Below, piece after piece: positions 5,955-9,719 of a stretch of DNA of 9,719 nt; positions within the stretch are counted from its first letter, which is position 1, and each line of letters begins with the position of its first letter. The position numbers were made by a program, and so were the translations under genes. The DNA is from Kiritimatiellales bacterium (GTDB taxonomy: Bacteria; Verrucomicrobiota; Kiritimatiellia; Kiritimatiellales; Pontiellaceae). The notes beneath the pieces are model-generated. The model had not been told where the DNA came from, ran no database searches, and worked only from the letters and a program-made list of their open reading frames with translations. The DNA is taken from positions 1-9,719 of the forward strand of contig DAOVNC010000094.1 in the NCBI GenBank assembly GCA_030630445.1, in the 5' to 3' direction.

Positions 5955-6492
5955 GGCAGTAAGTTCCTATTTTCATAACCCGGATTTGAAAGGTATGAAA
6001 ATGTGATTATGCGCTCAAGGGATTATGAAGATAAAACGGTAAAAAAAAGGACTACCACTAAATATGGATACGACGAGGATCGCATATACAAGATAGGGGA
6101 TCGCATGGTGGAAAAATGAAGGCATGTAAACGCATGCGGAAATCCCCTGTTCGACGTAAATTCAAAAGACCGAGGGGGTTGTGCCCAAAGAAATAAATTA
6201 ACAGGCTGTGTTTTTCATCCGGATCGCCGCAAAGCGGTCCGGGAGCCCCCCGGTTAAGTTGTTTAGCCGCCACCAACCTCTTTTTGGTCTTAATAACAAA
6301 AAGACCATCGCCACCGGACAGGGACTTTATCATTCCGTCCTGTGCTTCGCCCGCGTCAAAGACATAGGTGTTGTCTCTAAAAGTTGCAGATGGTATCATG
6401 GCCGCCAGAAAAAGAGATGGGGTTGCGCCCATGCAATAATCGCTCGCGACAAACGTTTAACATCCCAATCTACGAGACGGGAGGGTATGCAA
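5955..6492. other. Long stretch without a supportable gene
   Basis: Open frames exist on both strands (for example minus-strand 6058-6432), but none has family-like sequence, a ribosome site or consistent coding character, so none is called. What can be seen: palindromes near 5971-6000, two overlapping GC-rich hairpins at 6219-6253, a GGTCTT/AAGACC stem around 6280-6300, and a bulged hairpin ACAGG-G-AC / GTCCTGT near 6316-6345. This stretch must hold the dnaA promoter (leftward) and the promoter of the secreted-protein gene (rightward). It could also hide a small RNA or a decayed gene. Confidence 0.4.
6219..6253. repeat. Two overlapping, mutually exclusive GC-rich hairpins
   Basis: CCGGA-TCG-CCGC-AAA-GCGG-TCCGG (6219-6242) folds as one hairpin. 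CCGGG (6239-6243) with CCCGG (6249-6253) forms a second that competes for bases 6239-6242. They lie about 240 bp upstream of the secreted-protein gene. Such geometry is compatible with a folding switch or a palindromic repeat remnant; no known riboswitch core was matched. Confidence 0.3.
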
Positions 6493-7113
6493 ATGAAAAA
6501 GCAGTTGATCGGCCTATTGGCTGTAGCCATGGTCTTTCCGGTACTGGCGCAGGAAACCAACGAATTTCGCCAGCGCCGCGGCGACGGCAACGAATCCGTT
6601 GAAAAAAAGCGCGAGCGTCCCAAGCGTCCCGAATGGACGGAGCAACAGCGCAAAGAGCGCATGGAACGCAAATACCAGTTCATGGATAAAGCCCTCTCCA
6701 GCATTGGCGTAAGCGCCGAAGACAGGATCAAGATCCACGAGCTGCAGGAAGGCCATCGCCAAAAAATGAAAGAAAATATGGCACGTGGCATCGAAGCGCG
6801 CGAAAAACTCTCTGGACTTCAGGACAAAGGCGCCACCGAAGAGGAAATCGATGCCGCCATCCAGGAAGTATCCGACGCCATGACCGAGCAACTCAAAATT
6901 CTCGTGCGCAACCGCATGGAGATGGAAAAGATACTCGGCAAGGAAAAATACGCACGGCTCATGGAAAATGCCCGCAAACAATTCCACAAGCACGGCCGTA
7001 GCGGCGGCCCCGGCATGCCGCCGCGCCCAGGACTCCCCCCGATACCCGGCGAGGGAAAGAATCCTAACCTGCCGCCGCTGCCGAACGCCCCGCCTCCACC
7101 CCCGCCCAAATAA
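6493..7113 (+). CDS. Secreted Spy/CpxP-like helical protein with proline-rich tail
   Basis: ATG 6493 is preferred over ATG 6487 because GGGAGGG (6479-6485) then has 7-base spacing. The 206-residue product starts with a Sec signal peptide (MKKQLIGLLAVAMVFPVLA, likely cleaved before Q20). A charged region rich in R, K and E (25-60) leads into long amphipathic helices at 53-165 (RMERKYQFMDKALSSIGVSAEDRIKIHELQEG and RNRMEMEKILGKEKYARLMENARKQ). The sequence D-R-x-K-I-x-x-L followed by LG-x-E-K-Y-A-R-L recalls periplasmic Spy/CpxP/LTXXQ helical proteins, which bind unfolded proteins or metal; the LTXXQ motif itself is absent. Residues 171-206 are a Gly/Pro tail (GGPGMPPRPGLPP ending in PPPPPPK), unusual for that family. 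It is probably periplasmic and monocistronic; the family call is inferential. Confidence 0.8.
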   Translation: MKKQLIGLLAVAMVFPVLAQETNEFRQRRGDGNESVEKKRERPKRPEWTEQQRKERMERKYQFMDKALSSIGVSAEDRIKIHELQEGHRQKMKENMARGIEAREKLSGLQDKGATEEEIDAAIQEVSDAMTEQLKILVRNRMEMEKILGKEKYARLMENARKQFHKHGRSGGPGMPPRPGLPPIPGEGKNPNLPPLPNAPPPPPPK

Positions 7114-7151
7114 GGCAAATCAAACATCTCGGAAGCCATCCGTGTTCATCC

Positions 7152-7175
7152 GCCGCAGGCGCGCGCGGCTTTCTT
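7152..7175 (+). terminator. Possible weak terminator after the secreted-protein gene
   Basis: GCCGC (7152-7156) pairs with GCGGC (7165-7169) around a GC-rich 8-base loop, followed by TTTCTT. The short stem and interrupted T-run make this only a candidate. Confidence 0.25.
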
Positions 7176-7263
7176 GGAATCTTGACCGCTTCGGGCCGGG
7201 CCATAATTCGTTCATGGCCACATTGCATTTGCCAATTCCCGCCGGGTTTGCAAGGGTTCCCCA

Positions 7264-7452
7264 ATGAAAGAAAAAGAGCCAACACCGCTGCAGGCTAGCT
7301 TTTGGCTGACGAATCAGGAACAGGGGTACATCCTGGTGATCTGCGCCATTTTTCTAATCGGCCTCGCCGCACGCTTTTTTTACTTGAAAAACGAAGCGGC
7401 CGAGGTATACACACCCGCTGGCATTGAAGAACCGGAAAAGGAGAAATTTTGA
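7264..7452 (+). CDS. Small single-pass membrane protein, function unknown
   Basis: The 62-residue protein starts at ATG 7264 after AAGGG about 8 bases upstream. It has a short polar N-terminus (MKEKEPTPLQASFWLTNQEQ), one hydrophobic segment GYILVICAIFLIGLAARFFYL (21-41), and an acidic tail with YTPAGIEEPEKEKF. The positive residues R37 and K42 lie at the C-terminal end of the membrane segment, suggesting that the tail faces the cytoplasm. The composition and clean ribosome spacing make it a likely gene, but I do not recognise the family. A 15-bp inverted repeat separates it from the HIT gene. A TTGACC at 7182 suggests a promoter region upstream, but no -10 at good spacing was found. Confidence 0.68.
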   Translation: MKEKEPTPLQASFWLTNQEQGYILVICAIFLIGLAARFFYLKNEAAEVYTPAGIEEPEKEKF

Positions 7453-7467
7453 TTTTTGAATGACGAG

Positions 7468-7534
7468 TTTTGATTTGTGGATCTGCGACGCTTTTGTTTA
7501 ACGGATATGGGCAAAGCCCATCCACAAATCAAAA
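7468..7534. repeat. 15-bp inverted repeat enclosing a second small hairpin
   Basis: TTTTGATTTGTGGAT (7468-7482) and ATCCACAAATCAAAA (7520-7534) are perfect complements. Just inside the right arm ATGGGC (7507-7512) pairs with GCCCAT (7516-7521) over an AAA loop, sharing two bases with the outer arm. Related TTTTGATTTTTGA and AATCAAAA words flank it (about 7447-7460 and 7540-7560). There is no coding potential and no terminal T-run on either strand, so it looks more like a palindromic repeat remnant than a terminator. It lies in the leader of the HIT gene. Confidence 0.5.
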
Positions 7535-7565
7535 TTAAAAAATCATCAATCAAAAAAAGAAACCC

Positions 7566-7979
7566 ATGAGTGACTGCATTTTTTGCAAAATAGCGAACAA
7601 GGAAATTCCGGCAACGGTGGTCTTCGAGGACGACGATCTCCTCGTGTTCATGGATATTGGCCCGATTATCAAAGGCCACGCGCTCGTCATCCCTAAAAAG
7701 CACTATGATCCCGTCACCAAAACCCCCGACGATCTGCTGGCCAAGCTGCATCTGACCGCCAAACGCATCGCGCAAGCGCAAATGAACGGACTGGGTGCCG
7801 ACGGGGTCAATATCATGCAAAACAACGGGACGGCTGCGGGGCAGGAAGTTCCCCACATCCATGTCCACGTGATCCCCCGTTTTGAGGGCGATGGCCACCA
7901 CTGGAACTGGAACGCAAAAAAATACGACGATTTTGACGAAATGGCCGAGTTGGCCGATAAAATGCGAAAGCACCTATAA
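7566..7979 (+). CDS. HIT-family (histidine triad) nucleotide hydrolase/transferase
   Basis: The 137-residue protein is the normal length for Hint-type HIT proteins, which hydrolyse phosphoramidate or adenylyl bonds of AMP/GMP derivatives in the cytosol. It begins MSDCIFCKIANKEIPATVVFEDD, with C4 and C7 in the usual metal-binding position, then GHALVIPKKHYDPV (37-50). NIMQNNGTAAGQEVPHIHVHVIPR (82-105) contains the triad HIHVHVI (97-103); H99 would be the nucleophile. The C-terminal FEGDGHHWNWNAKKYDD tail is typical of this branch. The ribosome site is weak (AAAGAAA). The stop TAA overlaps the ATG of the following gene by one base (TAATG), so the two are probably co-transcribed and translationally coupled. 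Confidence 0.93.
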   Translation: MSDCIFCKIANKEIPATVVFEDDDLLVFMDIGPIIKGHALVIPKKHYDPVTKTPDDLLAKLHLTAKRIAQAQMNGLGADGVNIMQNNGTAAGQEVPHIHVHVIPRFEGDGHHWNWNAKKYDDFDEMAELADKMRKHL

Positions 7980-8389
7980 TGAAAACCCCGAATACAGATG
8001 AACTACTCGAACCGATCCTGATGCGCGACCCCCGCTACACGGCCGAAGCCTACTTTTTCGTCCGCGACGCGCTCGACCATACCGTACGCCAGCTCGAAAC
8101 GCCGCGCCACGTCAGCGGCCAGGAATTGCTCGATGGAATCCGGGAATACGCGCTCGATGAATATGGACCCGTCACCAAGCGCGTGCTTTCCGAGTGGGGC
8201 ATCAGCGAGTGCATCGACTTCGGGAACATTGTTTTCAACCTCGTCAACGAAGGCTTGCTCGGAAAGACCGACAACGATGCCATCGACGACTTTGCCAACG
8301 GCTACGACTTTGCCGAGGCCTTCGTACATCCCTTCCGCCCGAAAGCACCGATGGCCTGTCCACTCGACCGGCCCCTCTCCGCCGGTTAG
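7979..8389 (+). CDS. Minf_1886-family conserved protein
   Basis: The 136-residue protein matches what I know of the Minf_1886 family (named from Methylacidiphilum infernorum, widespread in Verrucomicrobiota, function unknown). Visible blocks are RDPRYTAEAYFFVRDALDHT (16-35), RHVSGQELLDGIREYALDEYG (43-63), VTKRVLSEWGI (65-75) and DFGNIVFNLVNEGLLGKTDND, followed by DFANGYDFAEAF. No membrane segment or signal peptide is seen. Its ATG shares a base with the HIT stop codon and has no strong ribosome site of its own, so re-initiation after the HIT gene is likely. The short Pro-rich end (HPFRPKAPMACPLDRPLSAG) is probably lineage-specific. It is followed by about 150 bp with nothing recognisable and then the palindrome-rich region. 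Confidence 0.88.
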   Translation: MKTPNTDELLEPILMRDPRYTAEAYFFVRDALDHTVRQLETPRHVSGQELLDGIREYALDEYGPVTKRVLSEWGISECIDFGNIVFNLVNEGLLGKTDNDAIDDFANGYDFAEAFVHPFRPKAPMACPLDRPLSAG

Positions 8390-8542
8390 TATCGTAGCGC
8401 CGTCATTCCAGTGCGAAGCATGATCCCGTCCCGCCCGGATCCGTAGGATTTCTCCCGCAATTCCATCCGCCAAACCGGCCTTCAAAATCCGCTTTCCCTT
8501 TGTATTTTCCCGCCCAAGGCACGAATTACGCTCAGAAATCTC

Positions 8543-8614
8543 ATATAGTATACTATATAAAACTGCCCTATAAAGGGCATATTTGGCCGCAAATATATAG
8601 TATACTATATAAAA
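8543..8614. repeat. Twin 20-bp AT-rich palindromes flanking two hairpins
   Basis: ATATAGTATACTATATAAAA occurs exactly twice, at 8543-8562 and 8595-8614. Each copy holds a perfect 16-bp palindrome (8543-8558 and 8595-8610, the second extending to 18 bp). Between them lie a perfect hairpin TGCCCT-ATAA-AGGGCA (8564-8579) and another, ATATTTG-GCCG-CAAATAT (8579-8596), which overlaps the second palindrome. The palindromes contain TATACT, a near-consensus -10. The start-to-start distance is 52 bp, about five helical turns, as for sites bound cooperatively on one DNA face. The array lies about 250-320 bp upstream of blaI. It may be an operator array, a promoter pair or a replication/partition-type site. 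The preceding 8390-8542 shows nothing clear. Confidence 0.6.
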
Positions 8615-8637
8615 AATGGACTCGTTTACACGGAACA

Positions 8638-8750
8638 ATACCATCGACTAAAACTTCTCGGCACATATTTTGAAAGAGCAAGCGTCCCGCTTGCCTGAAC
8701 GAGCGAGACGCTCATTCCACTTAATGCCGAGAAGTTTTAGCCGATGGTAT
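8638..8750. mobile_element. 113-bp cruciform-like inverted-repeat element (MITE-like, TA-flanked)
   Basis: The 26-bp arms (8638-8663 and 8725-8750) are complementary at 25 of 26 positions. They contain CTAAAACTTCTCGGCA and TGCCGAGAAGTTTTAG; the single difference (A8647 opposite C8742) becomes a U-G pair in a minus-strand transcript. Inside are two perfect hairpins, GCAAGCG-TCC-CGCTTGC (about 8678-8694) and GAGCG-AGA-CGCTC (8701-8713). If the ends are CCATCG/CGATGG (8641-8747), both sides carry TA (8639-8640 and 8748-8749), as in IS630/mariner-type insertions. Because TA is itself palindromic this cannot be told from longer arms. No coding capacity. It could be a non-autonomous element or a large structured RNA. 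Confidence 0.5.
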
Positions 8751-8813
8751 AAAGCCTCCTTTTCGCGGGCGGACAGGATCCTTTTAACCTCGCCAAAGGA
8801 TTCCCTTGCCATC

Positions 8814-8848
8814 CTACTATAAACATAGTAGATACTAAATCCATAGTA
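8814..8848. promoter_or_regulatory. Probable BlaI-type operator upstream of blaI
   Basis: CTACTAT-AAAC-ATAGTAG (8814-8831) is a perfect 7-bp inverted repeat with a 4-bp centre. It is followed by a second, looser dyad TACTA (8833-8837) / TAGTA (8844-8848). The sites end 13 bases before the blaI start and just before its GGAGGG ribosome site, where a repressor would block transcription. MecI/BlaI repressors bind short AT-rich dyads with TACA/TGTA half-sites; the TACTAT/ATAGTA hexamers here are similar. The same hexamers recur in everted order in the palindromes at 8543-8614. TTGCCA (8806-8811) may be the -35; the -10 is not clear. Confidence 0.55.
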
Positions 8849-8861
8849 ATGGAGGGCAGAT

Positions 8862-9242
8862 ATGGGAAAGCAAAAACCGTCGGCCTTGGAACTCCAGGTT
8901 CTCGGGGTTCTGTGGGGAAAGAAAAAAGCCACCGCGCGCGAGGTGCTCGGCGCCATGCCCGACAGCAAACCGCGCGCCTACACCACCGTCCTCTCCGTCC
9001 TCCAAGGGATGGAAAAGAAGGGCTTTGTAGAACGCGCGACCAGCGGCGTAACCCATATCTGGAGCGCCAAGGTCTCCCGCAGGGAAACCACCGTGCCCGT
9101 CCTGCACGAGCTCATCCAAAACGCCTTCGCCGGCAACCCCGCCATGGCCATGCAGCAACTGCTCAGCTCCGAAAAAGTTAGCACCGCCGAGCTCGAAGAA
9201 CTCCGCAAAATTCTGGACCATGCAAAGCGGAGCGCAAAATGA
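8862..9242 (+). CDS. blaI: BlaI/MecI/CopY-family transcriptional repressor
   Basis: The 126-residue protein starts at ATG 8862 behind GGAGGG with 5-base spacing. The winged-helix domain covers about 7-68: SALELQVLGVLWGKKKATAREVLGAM, recognition helix RAYTTVLSVLQGMEKKGFV (38-56), wing ERATSGVTHIWSAKV. The C-terminal dimerisation region (75-126) has HELIQNAFAGNPAMAMQQLLS and an LEELRKILDHAK helix, typical for this family. Members repress their own operon and are cut by a partner M56 peptidase after a signal, often a beta-lactam. The next gene is such a peptidase and overlaps by four bases (ATGA), so they form one translationally coupled operon. In PVC bacteria these pairs often control genes other than beta-lactamases, so the inducer is not predicted. 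The gene symbol denotes the family. Confidence 0.92.
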   Translation: MGKQKPSALELQVLGVLWGKKKATAREVLGAMPDSKPRAYTTVLSVLQGMEKKGFVERATSGVTHIWSAKVSRRETTVPVLHELIQNAFAGNPAMAMQQLLSSEKVSTAELEELRKILDHAKRSAK

Positions 9243-9719
9243 CCCTCCAATTTCTCGACACCCTCGTTCCCGCGCTCCTGCATACGCTTTGGATCGGGCT
9301 GCTTTCCGCCGTTGGATTGTTCCTTGCGTTGCAGATTCTCCCCGCAAAACGCGCCCGTCTCCGCTATGCGCTGGGTATTGTTGCGCTGTTGGCTATTTTC
9401 CTCGGCGGCCTCGTGGCTTGGGAATGGCCGGAAATCAAGAGCCCCGCTCCCGCAACGGCAGAGCAGGCCATCCCCTCTTTTGATCTTTCCCAGCCGACGA
9501 ATCTATCCGCTCAACCTGCACCCGTCGCAACACCTATTTCTCTGCCCCCACGAAAAGAAAAACACGATTGGCAAAAATGGGTGGGATTGCTTTGGATGGC
9601 GGGGGCCGGCATTAGCCTATTGCGATTGATGCGCATCTCTTTCGGAATCCAGCAACTCGTCCGTCGCAGCTGCGTGGTCGAAAGCCCCGTCGCCATCCGG
9701 CTGGTTGCGGAGCTCTCTC
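9239..9719 (+). CDS. BlaR1-like M56-family membrane peptidase/sensor (3' end outside the window)
   Basis: ATG 9239 overlaps the blaI stop as ATGA. About 160 codons are present. Membrane segments are visible at about 8-33 (LVPALLHTLWIGLLSAVGLF), 41-63 (LRYALGIVALLAIFLGGLVA) and 118-132 (GLLWMAGAGISLL). The first two are separated by the basic AKRARLRY loop, and a Pro/Ala/Ser-rich linker (65-110) precedes the third. The HTLWIG and R-x-R-LRYAL patterns are standard for the N-terminal membrane region of M56 proteins, which sense a signal outside and cleave BlaI-type repressors inside. The zinc-binding HEXXH motif lies beyond the window and was not seen. The gene may carry a further C-terminal domain. 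Confidence 0.85.
   Translation, partial: MTLQFLDTLVPALLHTLWIGLLSAVGLFLALQILPAKRARLRYALGIVALLAIFLGGLVAWEWPEIKSPAPATAEQAIPSFDLSQPTNLSAQPAPVATPISLPPRKEKHDWQKWVGLLWMAGAGISLLRLMRISFGIQQLVRRSCVVESPVAIRLVAELS

Noticed and set aside
6190..6275. Cyclic-di-GMP-I riboswitch suggested by CGCAAAGC and TTAGCCGCC words
   Set aside because: The first-half core (GGCAAACC-type strand with its GAAA loop) is missing, and CGCAAAGC is explained by a simple palindrome.
6058..6432. 124-residue minus-strand open frame upstream of the secreted-protein gene
   Set aside because: No family-like sequence, no ribosome site, and an odd composition in its second half; it more likely reflects chance in a structured non-coding region.
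6208..6492. N-terminal extension of the secreted protein to an upstream ATG
   Set aside because: It would bury the signal peptide after 95 residues of non-protein-like sequence; the strong ribosome site sits before ATG 6493.
8003..8644. 213-residue minus-strand frame covering the Minf_1886 gene and the twin palindromes
   Set aside because: It is antisense to a recognised gene, and its start lies in palindromic DNA without a ribosome site.

Overview
The window looks like chromosomal DNA from a Verrucomicrobiota/PVC bacterium, most plausibly a Kiritimatiellota (Pontiella-like) member. This rests on a Minf_1886-family gene (a family I know mainly from verrucomicrobial genomes), a small conserved protein of a PVC-typical type at 2529-2768, a DnaA ending in an unusual RNHAT signature, and many dispersed palindromic elements. 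No 16S or other phylogenetic marker was available, so the placement is an inference.

Left part (1-2040), accessory: the 3' end of an XRE-type helix-turn-helix gene (+) meets the 3' part of an oppositely oriented gene with a SMEK-like N-terminus and a C-terminal region like that of ABC-three-component (ABC-3C) conflict systems. The family resemblance of the second gene stops almost exactly where the HTH gene ends, so it looks truncated. A 199-residue unknown protein follows (-), its stop codon buried in a perfect 15-bp inverted repeat, and then a 131-bp MITE-like element with 14-bp terminal inverted repeats and a perfect 7-bp target-site duplication.

Centre (2124-5954), core replication region: a TM1266/ACT-like small protein with a recognisable promoter, a small conserved protein (-), tRNA-Gln(CUG) with its own terminator inside a REP-like palindrome, dnaN (-), a 381-bp gap with the hallmarks of oriC (DnaA-box-like 9-mers beside TAG/TAT triplets), and dnaA (-). 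A second pair of DnaA-box-like sites lies just upstream of dnaA.

Right part (5955-9719), all genes on +: a largely featureless 0.5-kb stretch, a secreted Spy/CpxP-like helical protein with a proline-rich tail, a one-TM small protein, a HIT-family hydrolase overlapping a Minf_1886-family gene by one base, a 0.47-kb intergenic region packed with palindromes (twin 20-bp AT-rich palindromes, a 113-bp cruciform-like element, a BlaI-type operator), and a BlaI/MecI repressor overlapping a BlaR1-like M56 membrane peptidase cut by the window end.

No complete new system is visible. The best leads are the truncated SMEK/ABC-3C-like gene in a small island close to oriC, the MITE with its duplication, the twin palindromes upstream of blaI, and the trio-like oriC architecture.
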